From an uncultured Oscillibacter sp. (GTDB lineage: Bacteria; Bacillota; Clostridia; Oscillospirales; Oscillospiraceae): a stretch of DNA of 64,000 nucleotides. Position numbers and translations under genes: made by a program. Below are positions 24,448 through 32,834 of this stretch, piece after piece (within the stretch, counting starts at the first letter, position 1; each line of letters starts with the position of its first letter). The stretch spans positions 1 to 64,000 of the forward strand of contig UQVS01000008.1 in the NCBI GenBank assembly GCA_900544615.1, given 5' to 3'. The notes beneath the pieces were generated by a model. The model saw nothing but the letters and a program-made list of their open reading frames with translations, did no database searches and was not told the origin of the DNA.

Positions 24448-25437
24448 TTACTGCAGCTCTGCGCCTGTCTGCTTCCCGAACACCACAAACAGGTTGGACA
24501 CGTCGCCGGAAACGTCGATCGTGTCGTACTGTTCTGCGGGTTCGGTCATATTCTCATCCTTATATAAGTGGACGCCCTCCCGCGCGGTCTGGAAATAGAC
24601 CTGCGTATCATGGGCCACAGGATACCAGTACACTGCCTGATTTTCACCCATATAGTCCACGATCACGCTCAGCTCGCAATAATCCGTGCCGCCGGTAATG
24701 GTCTGGAACGGGGAGACCGCCGGGGAATCCGGCTCATCATAGGCGTACTGGATCTGCGTCACGCCCATGGGGGAATCGTCCGCCGTGCTGTAGCTGTAAA
24801 CGTCCATCGCATACAGCTCGCAGGTGTCCGGGTCTGCATAGTAGTAGATCAGATCGTAGCTGTCCGATACATCCCGATATGTGACCCTGACCGTCAGGAT
24901 CGCCGCGCCGTCCTGCCACGAGGCATCCGTCAGCACTGCTTCCGCGCCGTCCTGCATCGCCGGATCGTCTCCCACCGTGATGATGCCGTCATACTCGTCC
25001 GCCGGGCAGACGGTCATATAGAGATTGCCGCCATCCCCGTCCATGGCATACAGTGCGCCGGAATACACCTGATCCGCATGGCCTTCCTCATAATACTTGC
25101 CGCCGTCACGGTCGGTAAACTCCCGGAAGGACTGCAAAAAGCCGTTCTCCATGGTATAACTGCTCAGAGTGGAGCTGACAGGTGTTTCGTCGCCCTCCTG
25201 CTCATACAGTTCCGTTTTGATCTCCACGGCGCTGTGGTTTTTCAGCAGATTCTCGATTTTATTGGCTTCCATCACCTGACCCAGCGTCATATCCGGCTTC
25301 GTCTCCTCTGCCGGAGTCTCCGGCGCAGGCTCCTCTCCCGGCTGCTGCGTATCCGCCGGGGTCTTTGCGCCGCAGCCGGTCAGCAGCGCCATGATACAGG
25401 CAGCCGTTAAAATCCGTTTCATCCAATTATTCCGCAT
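24448..25437 (-). CDS. Secreted lipoprotein, function unknown
   Basis: The 329-residue product starts MRNNWMKRILTAACIMALLT and has the lipobox LLTG-Cys, so it should be lipid-anchored outside the membrane. A Pro/Glu/Thr-rich linker (about residues 25-48) precedes a beta-rich, acidic domain with many Tyr and Asp, reminiscent of LolA/LppX-like lipoproteins, but I do not recognise the family. ATG 25437 is used because GAGGAG lies about ten bases upstream. It is flanked by its own terminator and appears monocistronic. Confidence 0.75.
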   Translation of the reverse strand: MRNNWMKRILTAACIMALLTGCGAKTPADTQQPGEEPAPETPAEETKPDMTLGQVMEANKIENLLKNHSAVEIKTELYEQEGDETPVSSTLSSYTMENGFLQSFREFTDRDGGKYYEEGHADQVYSGALYAMDGDGGNLYMTVCPADEYDGIITVGDDPAMQDGAEAVLTDASWQDGAAILTVRVTYRDVSDSYDLIYYYADPDTCELYAMDVYSYSTADDSPMGVTQIQYAYDEPDSPAVSPFQTITGGTDYCELSVIVDYMGENQAVYWYPVAHDTQVYFQTAREGVHLYKDENMTEPAEQYDTIDVSGDVSNLFVVFGKQTGAELQ

Positions 25438-25570
25438 TTTTTCATATCTCCTCACCTGGTATCGCTCACTGGCGGCTTCACCGTATAAGACGGTACCCAT
25501 CCCCTGTTTGTTTCATCTTCCCATTTAAAAATATGTTTCCGGCAGCGCTCATTCTCTCATGGCGCGGCCG

Positions 25571-25607
25571 AAAAGGCCGGATACGGGAATCCCGTATCCG
25601 GCCTTTT
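25571..25607. terminator. Terminator after glycerate kinase
   Basis: Perfect 17-bp stem with core GGCCGGATACGGG and flanking A/T runs, 12 bases after the glycerate kinase stop codon. It would also work on the plus strand. Confidence 0.92.
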
Positions 25608-25619
25608 GCATGATTCTGG

Positions 25620-26801
25620 TCAAACCGCGCGTCCGCCGTCAGGACAGGCGGCAGCGTTTTTGCGCTCGGTGCATTGCAGCAGGCGCAGAATATTTTCCAG
25701 CGTATACTGATAATTCTGCCTGCTGAACTTTTTGGACTCGCTGTAATCCATAGCCTGACGGTTGACGGAGAATACGGCCGTGATCCCGGAGTCCGGGTCG
25801 CTGCTGACGGATTCCATCTCCTCCAGCACGCTTCCCGCCACCACCATCACCGGCACGTTCTGCACCTTGGCCCGCCTGCTCACGCCGCTGATCACCTTTC
25901 CCCGGATGCTCTGGCTGTCAAAGCGTCCCTCGCCGGTAATCACGAGGTCGCAGCCCTTCAGCCTTGCGTCAAAATCCACCAGATCCAAAACCGCTTCTAT
26001 GCCGGGGCAAAGCGTCCCGCCCAGAAACGCGAGAATCCCCGCGCCGAATGCGCCGGCAGCGCCGGAGCCGGGAACGTCCGCCACGGACATATGCAGTTCC
26101 CGCCGGATCGTCTCGTCCAGAGCCTTCAGCTGGCCATCCAGAAATTCCACCGTGTCAGGATCGGCGCCCTTCTGGGGGCCGAAGATGCAGGCCGCGCCGG
26201 CAGGGCCGTGCATGGGGTTGTCAATATCGCACATCGCGGTAATATGCACGCCGCACAGCAGTTCCTCAGCGCCGCTGACGTCAATGTGTTCGATCCGCTC
26301 CAGCGTGCCGCCCACCGGGATGAAGGAGCGCCCCTCCCCATCCAGAAAGCGGACGCCCAGAGCCGCCGCGCAGCCGCAGCCGCCGTCGTTGGTGCAGCTT
26401 CCGCCCAGTCCCAGCAGGATCTGCCGGTTCCCCTGCTGCACCGCGTGGCGAATCTGCTGGCCCACGCCGTAGGTGCTGGCAGCACAGGGATCCTTGCAGC
26501 CGCTTACCAGCGGCAGTCCGGCGCAGGACGCCATTTCAATGACGGCCCGGCCGCCGTCCAGCTGCAAATAGGCGGTTTCCATATCCTGTCCGTAAGGCCC
26601 CTGAACCGTGACGCGGACTTCCCGCCCGCCGCAAACCTCATGGAAGCAGGCCGCCGTTCCCTCGCCGCCATCCGCTACGGGGATGGCCGTCAGCTGGCAC
26701 GCAGGAAAAATCTTTCCAAAGCTCTGCTTTGCAATCTCACAGATCTCCTCACTGCTCAAAGAGCCTTTGAAGGAGTCTGATATCACCACACATTTCTTCA
26801 T
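25620..26801 (-). CDS. Glycerate kinase
   Basis: This kinase phosphorylates D-glycerate, probably to 2-phosphoglycerate as in the GarK/GlxK family. The 393-residue protein begins MKKCVVISDSFKGSLSSEEI and contains IPVADGGEGT, GLGGSCTNDGGCG and DLVITGEGRFDSQS. The start ATG 26801 follows the stop codon of the dehydrogenase gene by four bases. It lacks a strong ribosome-binding site, suggesting translational coupling. Together the two genes can link hydroxypyruvate or glyoxylate-derived carbon to glycolysis. Confidence 0.92.
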   Translation of the reverse strand: MKKCVVISDSFKGSLSSEEICEIAKQSFGKIFPACQLTAIPVADGGEGTAACFHEVCGGREVRVTVQGPYGQDMETAYLQLDGGRAVIEMASCAGLPLVSGCKDPCAASTYGVGQQIRHAVQQGNRQILLGLGGSCTNDGGCGCAAALGVRFLDGEGRSFIPVGGTLERIEHIDVSGAEELLCGVHITAMCDIDNPMHGPAGAACIFGPQKGADPDTVEFLDGQLKALDETIRRELHMSVADVPGSGAAGAFGAGILAFLGGTLCPGIEAVLDLVDFDARLKGCDLVITGEGRFDSQSIRGKVISGVSRRAKVQNVPVMVVAGSVLEEMESVSSDPDSGITAVFSVNRQAMDYSESKKFSRQNYQYTLENILRLLQCTERKNAAACPDGGRAV

Positions 26802-26805
26802 ACGA

Positions 26806-27774
26806 CTACAAATTGACCACATTTTCGGGCTTGCCGTTCAAGAATGCCCGCACATTGCCCACCGTGCAGTCCATGATCCGCTGACGGCTGTCGCGGGATC
26901 CCCAGGACATATGCGGCGTAATGATGCAGTTTTTGGCTTTCAGCAACGGGTTGTCCGCGCGGATCGGCTCGGTAGCCACCACGTCCAGACCGGCAAAGGC
27001 CACCTTGCCGCTGTTCAGTGCGTCCGCCAGATCCTGCTCCACCACCATCTGGCCGCGGCTGTTATTGATGATGATCACGCCGTCCTTCATTTTTGCAATG
27101 TTTTCCTTGTTGATGATCCCGGTGTTGAAGGGCATCAGGGGCATCTGAAGACCCAGCACGTCGGAACGGGCAAACAGCTCGTCCAGCTCCACAAATTCCA
27201 CGCCCAGATCCTTTGCGGCCTGAGACTGGGAACGGTTGTACGCGATCACGTGCATCCCCAGCCCTTTGGCGGCCTCGGCGGTGTGGATCCCGATGCGGCC
27301 GCAGCCAAGCAGGCCGTAGGTTTTACCGGCCAGCTCAATGAGCGGATAGTCCCAGTAGCACCAGTCCTGACTGTTCTGCCACCTGCCCTCATGAACTGTT
27401 CGGTCATGGTGTCCAATATGGAGGCAGGCTTCCAGCATCAGGGCAATGGCAAACTGGCTGACGGAGTACCCGCCGTAATTGGGGACGTTGCACACAGGGA
27501 TTCCCTTTTCTTTGGCGCAGGCAATGTCCACCACGTTGTAGCCGGTGGCCATCACGGTAATCAGCTTCAGGTTCGGGCAGCTCTCCAGAACCCGCCGGGT
27601 CACCGGGGCCTTATTGACGACGGCGATCTCTGCGCCGTCCAGCCGGCGGATCACCTCATTCTCGTCATCCAGAGCGACCCGATCATAAATAGTCACGTCC
27701 CCCAGCGCCTCCAGCGGCGCCCAGCTCAGATCGCCGGGATTTTCCGTATATCCGTCCAGTACTACAATTTTCAT
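26806..27774 (-). CDS. D-2-hydroxyacid dehydrogenase (glycerate dehydrogenase / hydroxypyruvate reductase)
   Basis: The 322-residue protein has the D-isomer 2-hydroxyacid dehydrogenase fold: Rossmann motif GLLGCGRIG near residue 145, NNSRGQMVVEQDLADAL, and the catalytic His in PHMSWGSRDSRQ. It begins MKIVVLDGYTENPGDLSW, as in NAD-dependent glycerate dehydrogenases. GGAGG precedes ATG 27774. Pairing with glycerate kinase supports glycerate/hydroxypyruvate as substrate. Confidence 0.9.
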   Translation of the reverse strand: MKIVVLDGYTENPGDLSWAPLEALGDVTIYDRVALDDENEVIRRLDGAEIAVVNKAPVTRRVLESCPNLKLITVMATGYNVVDIACAKEKGIPVCNVPNYGGYSVSQFAIALMLEACLHIGHHDRTVHEGRWQNSQDWCYWDYPLIELAGKTYGLLGCGRIGIHTAEAAKGLGMHVIAYNRSQSQAAKDLGVEFVELDELFARSDVLGLQMPLMPFNTGIINKENIAKMKDGVIIINNSRGQMVVEQDLADALNSGKVAFAGLDVVATEPIRADNPLLKAKNCIITPHMSWGSRDSRQRIMDCTVGNVRAFLNGKPENVVNL

Positions 27775-27818
27775 AGGATTCCTCCGTTTCATGCCAAGGG
27801 GCAGATTTTCTCCTCTCC

Positions 27819-27848
27819 ACTATAGCAGGGCTTCCAGCAGAAATGCAA
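27819..27848 (-). promoter_or_regulatory. Promoter of the glycerate dehydrogenase-kinase operon
   Basis: On the minus strand TTGCAT (27843-27848), 18 bases, TATAGT (27819-27824). Confidence 0.6.
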
Positions 27849-27879
27849 CAGAAATCCTGTTTTTCGTCCGCCTTTTCAG

Positions 27880-27923
27880 CAGTGCAGCTCCCAAAACCCA
27901 TTCCGGCTTTGGAAGCTGCACTG
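27880..27923. repeat. Inverted repeat between transporter and glycerate genes
   Basis: Sixteen-base arms CAGTGCAGCTCCCAAA and TTTGGAAGCTGCACTG pair at 15 positions plus one G-T. On the plus strand ATTTTAT follows; on the minus strand there is no T-run. It lies between the permease gene end and the next promoter and may be a weak terminator. Confidence 0.5.
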
Positions 27924-28001
27924 ATTTTATGGGGAATAGCGGGGCAAAAGCTGAAAGGCTGCCCAATCCGGGAAACCGCCCCCGGCGCTGCGCCGAACGG
28001 C

Positions 28002-29528
28002 TCAACGCCGCAGCGCCGCAGACAGCCGGTCAATGACCCAGACAAGGAGGATCAGTCCCAGCGCAATGGCTCCGGCCTCGTTCCACGCATAGTGATTCAT
28101 GGCAAAAATCAGCGGCGCACCGATGCCGCCCGCGCCCACCAGTCCCAGAACCGACGCCTCCCGGATATTGACGTCAAAGCGGTACAGCACCGCCGACGCC
28201 AAAGCGGGAAGAAACTGCGGCAGCACGGCATATCGGATGCGGAGAAGCCTTGAAACGCCCATGGCTTCCAGCGCATGAAAGGCGCGGAAATCCATAGCTT
28301 CAATGGCTTCCATAAACCGCTTGCTCAAAAGCCCCACACTGCAAACAGCCAGCGTCAGCACGCCCGCAAAGGGGCCGGGGCCGGTGACCCGGATAAAGAT
28401 CAGGCCGTAGATCATAAACGGTACGGAGCGGATCGCCATGATGACCAGACGGAAGCCCAGCGCCACAGGCTTCGGCATCAGGCGGCCGGTGCCGAGAAAG
28501 GACAGCGGCACCGCCAGCACCGTTCCCAGGCAGGTGCCTGCCAGCGCGATGCAGACGGTTTCCAGCAGCAGATATCCCAGTCCGCTGGCGTCCGTCTCAA
28601 AAAAGAAGGCCCAGTCGGGGTGCAGCAGGCCGGAAACCATGGCCTGCACAGTCCGCAGACTGGTGTGGGAAAAATCCGGCGGCTGGAGGGACAGGGTGCA
28701 GGCCAGCAGCAGGAAAACAGCTGTACCGGTCAGGGCGCGTTTTTCCCTGCGGGACAGCCGCCGCTCCTCCCGGATCATTTGCGAGAGCAGACTGCTGATC
28801 CCCTCGATGATGCAGACGGTGAGAAACAGCAGCAGCAGGATCATACCCACCCTGCTGTATTCCAGCCATGAGATCTTCTCGTTCAGCAGCAGGCCGATGC
28901 CGCCTGCGCCTACATAGCCCAAAATAGCGCTGTGGCGCACATTGGTTTCCAGCAGATACAGAACGTTGGAAAAATAGGACGGCGCGATCCCCGGCACAAC
29001 GGCCCGCCAGTAGGCTCCGGCCGGGGCGGCTCCCATGGCGCACAGCGCCTGATAGGGGGCCAGCGGCGCAGCCTCGATGTCCTCATAGGTCAGCCGGGTC
29101 AAAATGGCAAAGGTGTACACGGTGATGGCCGCCGTCCCGGAAAACGTCCCCAGTCCAAACACAAAGGTTGCAAGCAGCGCCAGAATAAGGGCAGGGAAAG
29201 AACGGAGGATCTGAATAAGCAGCCGCAGCAGGAATCGGACAGGCCCGAACGCCTGAAGGTTTTCCGCGCACAGCGGCGCTGCCAGCAGCGCAAGGAACGC
29301 CCCCAGCGCCGTGCCGGTCACAGACATCTGCACCGTAGCCAGCAGGGGCGTCAGGATCCGGGATGTATAGCCCCAGTCCGGCGGGAACATGGCGGAGATC
29401 AGATCCGTCAGATGGCCGCGGCGCGCCCAGAACCGGGCGGGCGAGCACTCCGTGAACCATGCCGCCGCCAGAAACAGCAGAAGCAGAGCCAGCGCCCACA
29501 GCCAGCGCTTTCCAGCACGGCGGGTCAT
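28002..29528 (-). CDS. phnE: Phosphonate-type ABC transporter permease, tandem fused
   Basis: The 508-residue protein consists of two consecutive PhnE-like permease units (roughly 1-250 and 260-508), each with about six membrane segments and a coupling motif of the type REASVLGLVGAGGIG or RHSAILGYVGAGGIG. Usually PhnE is a single unit that forms a dimer, so this is a fused pair. It overlaps phnC by four bases. Substrate could be phosphonate, phosphite or another small anion; no phosphonate-degrading genes are nearby. Confidence 0.9.
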   Translation of the reverse strand: MTRRAGKRWLWALALLLLFLAAAWFTECSPARFWARRGHLTDLISAMFPPDWGYTSRILTPLLATVQMSVTGTALGAFLALLAAPLCAENLQAFGPVRFLLRLLIQILRSFPALILALLATFVFGLGTFSGTAAITVYTFAILTRLTYEDIEAAPLAPYQALCAMGAAPAGAYWRAVVPGIAPSYFSNVLYLLETNVRHSAILGYVGAGGIGLLLNEKISWLEYSRVGMILLLLFLTVCIIEGISSLLSQMIREERRLSRREKRALTGTAVFLLLACTLSLQPPDFSHTSLRTVQAMVSGLLHPDWAFFFETDASGLGYLLLETVCIALAGTCLGTVLAVPLSFLGTGRLMPKPVALGFRLVIMAIRSVPFMIYGLIFIRVTGPGPFAGVLTLAVCSVGLLSKRFMEAIEAMDFRAFHALEAMGVSRLLRIRYAVLPQFLPALASAVLYRFDVNIREASVLGLVGAGGIGAPLIFAMNHYAWNEAGAIALGLILLVWVIDRLSAALRR

Positions 29529-30277
29529 ACGCTCTGCTCCTGACTTTGATACACGGCGGAAAGGATCTCCGGCGCAGGCGTATCCGCCGGGCCGTCGAAA
29601 ACCACGCGGCCCTGATTCAGCCCGATCAGCCGGTTGGAAAATTCTCTGGACAGCTCCAGATTGTGGCTGTTCATCAGGATGGTCAATTTCCGATCCTGCT
29701 GAATGTCCCGCAGCAGCTCCAGAATCTGCCGACCGGTGACCGGGTCCAGCGAGGCCACCGGCTCATCCGCCAGCAGGAGTGCCGGATGCCGCATCAGCGC
29801 CCGCGCGATAGCCACCCGCTGCTTCTGTCCGCCGGAGAGGTTTTTGACCGGCTCATCCACCTTGTCCGCCAGTCCCACCCGTTCCAGCAGCGCGTCCGCT
29901 TCCGCAGCACGTTCCTTTCCGAACAGGCCCAGCGCCGCCGGGAGGAAAGCCATATCCGGCAGGCAGGCATTGAGTACATTCTGCCGGCAGTCGGCATTTT
30001 CCACCAGCGCAAAATCCTGATAGATCGTGCCGATGGCGGTTTGGATGGAACGGCGGATCCGGCGTCCGGCCGCTTCAAAATGGACGCCGTTGATCACGAT
30101 CGCTCCGCTGTCGCAGCGGTCAGAGCCGTTAAGGATGCGGAACAGGGTGGTTTTTCCCGCGCCGGACGGCCCGATGACCGACACAAATTCCCCCTCTCCA
30201 ACAGAAAAGCTCACGTCGGTCAGGGCGCGGGTATGATTTTGAAACGTCTTACAGACGCGTTGGACTTCCAGCAGCAT
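29525..30277 (-). CDS. phnC: Phosphonate-type ABC transporter ATP-binding protein
   Basis: The 250-residue ATPase has Walker A GPSGAGKTT at 36-44, signature LSGGQKQRVAIARAL, and Walker B LLADEPVASLDP. The sequence is of PhnC type. It is second in the order phnD-phnC-phnE, with a 60-base gap from phnD and a four-base overlap with phnE. Confidence 0.92.
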   Translation of the reverse strand: MLLEVQRVCKTFQNHTRALTDVSFSVGEGEFVSVIGPSGAGKTTLFRILNGSDRCDSGAIVINGVHFEAAGRRIRRSIQTAIGTIYQDFALVENADCRQNVLNACLPDMAFLPAALGLFGKERAAEADALLERVGLADKVDEPVKNLSGGQKQRVAIARALMRHPALLLADEPVASLDPVTGRQILELLRDIQQDRKLTILMNSHNLELSREFSNRLIGLNQGRVVFDGPADTPAPEILSAVYQSQEQSV

Positions 30278-30337
30278 AGAAAACCTTTCAGCCCCGCAGC
30301 TCTTTCGGAACTGCGGGGCAAATTATTTTGAAACGGA

Positions 30338-31402
30338 TCAGCCCTCCACGGACTTCAGCAGCTCCTGTGCGGCCCGCTCGCCGTCATAGTCGGAGTCCTT
30401 GCCCCAGGTATAGCCCACCTGACTGAACACGCTGATGATGTCCCGGCCCTCGTCGGTTTCCGCGATCTCGATAAACGCCTCGCCCAGCGCCTGCCGGAAC
30501 GCCTCGTCCGCCATGGTGTCAGAGTTCTTGCTGTAGGCGATCATGTCGTTGTAGATGCCGTCGGTGACGCCGATCACGCCGGTCTGCTCCACCATGGGCG
30601 CCGTGCCGCCGAAGTCGCTCTCCCAGATGGGGGCGTTCTTGATGCGGATATGGCCGTAGGAAACCATAACGTCCACCTGGCCGGAAGCCAGCCGGGCCAC
30701 AGAGGTGGTATGGGAGTCAGACTGCACCACGTGTTCCAGGTCGCTGATGCCCTTGCCGTAATGATCCTGAAGCCACAGGCAGGGATAGATATAGCCGGAT
30801 GCGGAGGTGGGGCCGAGGACAGACCATGTGGCGCTGTTCAGGTCGTCCCACGTCAGCTCCTCGCCGTTGTTGACCTTGGCCAGCAGTTCCTGTCCCTTTT
30901 CGCTGGGGCCTGCCAGAATAATGCACCGATAATAGGTGCTCATATCTTCGGTATTTTCTTCGATGGTGCCGTCGTTCCAGTCGGCGGGATTTTCGGAGTC
31001 CTTGTTGATGGCGTAGCGCAAAGCCGTAAGCAGCACATCGCAGTCCTCAGAGAACAGGACGTAGTTGCCGCCGGAAATAAAGCCGATGTCGGCGCTGCCG
31101 GCGCTGAGGGCTTCACCCACAGCCGTGTAGCTGGTGCCGACGGTCATATCGATCTCCTTGACGTCATAGCCCTTTTCCAGAAGCTTTGCCTGAAGGAGCT
31201 GTTCCAGCGGCTCCGTGGCCGTGGTGATCTGGTCGGCGTCGGCGTAGGGGGAGAAGGCGATTTTCAGGGAGGGGATTTCGGTAACGCCGCTGCCGTCCGC
31301 AGAATTGCTTTCGGCAGGCGCCGCCGCGCTCTGGCTGCCGCAGCCGGCAGTCAATCCCAGACACAGGGTCAGGGTCAGGATGCTTGCAAGGATTTTTTTC
31401 AT
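30338..31402 (-). CDS. phnD: Phosphonate-type ABC transporter substrate-binding lipoprotein
   Basis: The 354-residue product has a signal peptide with lipobox LTAG-Cys and a PhnD-like periplasmic-binding fold: LKIAFSPYADADQI, GSADIGFISGGNYVLF, GPTSASGYIYPCLWL and VDVMVSYGHIRIKN. The start is ATG 31402 with GGAGG seven bases upstream; the frame is open for 54 more codons into the structured leader. It is the first gene of the transporter operon. Confidence 0.9.
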   Translation of the reverse strand: MKKILASILTLTLCLGLTAGCGSQSAAAPAESNSADGSGVTEIPSLKIAFSPYADADQITTATEPLEQLLQAKLLEKGYDVKEIDMTVGTSYTAVGEALSAGSADIGFISGGNYVLFSEDCDVLLTALRYAINKDSENPADWNDGTIEENTEDMSTYYRCIILAGPSEKGQELLAKVNNGEELTWDDLNSATWSVLGPTSASGYIYPCLWLQDHYGKGISDLEHVVQSDSHTTSVARLASGQVDVMVSYGHIRIKNAPIWESDFGGTAPMVEQTGVIGVTDGIYNDMIAYSKNSDTMADEAFRQALGEAFIEIAETDEGRDIISVFSQVGYTWGKDSDYDGERAAQELLKSVEG

Positions 31403-31660
31403 AAGAGTACCTCCAGATTTGATTTTCTGCCTGAAAAGCAAAAAAGTATGTGCCTTGCAGCACATACCGAATTTGACCTCAAGCAGATGCTGACAGTTCT
31501 CCCGTATGATCGGGAAAAACAGGGGACGGTCGATTCTTACTGGAATCCTCTCAACCCGGAACACGGGCTCCCTCGCAATCTGGTTTCGTCATCAATGTTG
31601 AGCGCGGCGCCAAGGCGCTCCCCTTCGCACCGCATTCCGTAACCAACGCTTACCTTACCA
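31403..31660 (-). promoter_or_regulatory. Structured leader of the phnDCE operon, unidentified cis-regulatory RNA candidate
   Basis: Read on the minus strand, this stretch has several stems: GAGCGC/GCGCTC (about 31602-31622), AGCCCG/CGGGTT (31553-31569) and GGATTC/GAATC (31532-31548). A strong terminator follows just before the phnD ribosome-binding site. CATAC near 31504 could pair with the terminator's first arm as an antiterminator. No T-box, cobalamin, TPP, SAM or guanidine consensus was recognised. Confidence 0.5.
31435..31467 (-). terminator. Intrinsic terminator in the phnD leader
   Basis: Perfect 8-bp stem GTATGTGC/GCACATAC (31446-31453, 31460-31467) followed on the minus strand by TTTTTTGCTTTT. 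It ends 33 bases before the phnD start codon. Confidence 0.85.
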
Positions 31661-31730
31661 CAGTTGCGGATCAAATACAAGCACAAATTCCAACTTTCAG
31701 CCGCTTTTCTGCCCCCTGTTCCGGCTTGGC

Positions 31731-31759
31731 TTGCAATCCTGCCGGAAACCGGGTATACT
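31731..31759 (+). promoter_or_regulatory. rsmA promoter
   Basis: TTGCAA (31731-31736), 17 bases, TATACT (31754-31759). Confidence 0.75.
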
Positions 31760-31822
31760 GAGAACCACTCCCTGTTTTCTGCCCGGACTATATCCGGAAT
31801 CTCCGATAAAGGCGGTAGAGCC

Positions 31823-32686
31823 ATGAATCTCTGCGACGAATTCACCATCCGGGCGCTGCTGGAGCGCCACGGCTTCCATTTTTCCAAATCCATGGGGCAG
31901 AATTTCCTGATCGACCCGGAGATCCCCGCCCGGATTGCGGCGTCCTCCGAGGCGGATGAACACTGCGGCGTGCTGGAAATCGGCCCCGGCATCGGCCCGC
32001 TGACGGCGGAACTGGCCCAGCGGGCGGGCAAGGTGGTCTCTGTGGAGCTGGATCGCTCCCTGCTGCCGATACTGGCCGAGACCATGGCAGCGCATCCCAA
32101 CGTGGAGATCGTTCCCGGCGATGTGATGCGGCTGGATCTCAGCGCTCTGATCGCCGAAAAATTTCAGGGCCTGCGCCCCATTGTCTGCGCCAACCTCCCC
32201 TACAACATCACCACCCCGGTGCTGACGAAATTCGTGGAGACCCCCGCCATTGAGACCGTCACCGTCCTGATCCAGAAGGAAGTGGCGCAGCGGCTGGCAG
32301 CCCCACAGGGCAGCGCGGACGGCGGCGCGTTTTCCCTGTATCTTCAGTATTATATGGAAACCAGCTGTCTCTTTGACGTACCCCGCGAGAAATTTCTCCC
32401 CTCTCCCAAGGTCACTTCCGCCGTGCTGCGGTGCGTCCGGCGGGAAAAGCCCGCCGTGGAGGTGGCGGACGAGGCGTTCTTTTTCAAAGTCATCAAGGGC
32501 GCTTTCCTGCTGCGGCGGAAAACGCTGGTCAACTCCCTGTCCTCTGCCCTGCCCGGTATGGAAAAAGCCGGGATCGCAGACGCCATCGTAGCCTGCGGCC
32601 TGCCCCCCGCCGTCCGGGGCGAGGCATTGACGCTGGCGGATTTTGCGGCGCTGAGCGATGCGCTGGCAAAAGTGCAGAAAAGCTGA
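31823..32686 (+). CDS. rsmA: 16S rRNA dimethyladenosine transferase
   Basis: This enzyme (KsgA) dimethylates A1518 and A1519 of 16S rRNA. The 287-residue protein has the SAM motif EIGPGIGPLT, the catalytic NLPYNITTPV and the typical start with KSMGQNFLID. ATG 31823 follows a weak AAGG site and a clear promoter; the open frame upstream overlaps the promoter and is discounted. Confidence 0.95.
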   Translation: MNLCDEFTIRALLERHGFHFSKSMGQNFLIDPEIPARIAASSEADEHCGVLEIGPGIGPLTAELAQRAGKVVSVELDRSLLPILAETMAAHPNVEIVPGDVMRLDLSALIAEKFQGLRPIVCANLPYNITTPVLTKFVETPAIETVTVLIQKEVAQRLAAPQGSADGGAFSLYLQYYMETSCLFDVPREKFLPSPKVTSAVLRCVRREKPAVEVADEAFFFKVIKGAFLLRRKTLVNSLSSALPGMEKAGIADAIVACGLPPAVRGEALTLADFAALSDALAKVQKS

Positions 32687-32762
32687 TCTGTTTTCAATCG
32701 TTTACCCGATGATTTCCACAAATTCAGCGCCGCTTCCTCTGGGAAGTTAGCCAGTTCGCGCC

Positions 32763-32791
32763 TTGTTTTTCCGGGATTTTTCCAGTATGAT
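32763..32791 (+). promoter_or_regulatory. pckA promoter
   Basis: TTGTTT (32763-32768), 17 bases, TATGAT (32786-32791), about 40 bases before the start codon. Confidence 0.6.
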
Positions 32792-32834
32792 ACTATCTGT
32801 CAGAAGCCACTGATTCATCAAGGAGGTAACTTCC

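Noticed and set aside
26799..26822. Glycerate kinase start at 26822
   Set aside because: It would add seven residues not found in the family, overlap the dehydrogenase gene and lacks a ribosome-binding site; ATG 26801 fits the family start.
31403..31660. T-box or cobalamin riboswitch before phnD
   Set aside because: The T-box sequence (GGGTGGNACCGCG) is absent. A stretch around 31630 resembles part of the cobalamin core, but the required CCGCNACTGT and 3' blocks do not follow.
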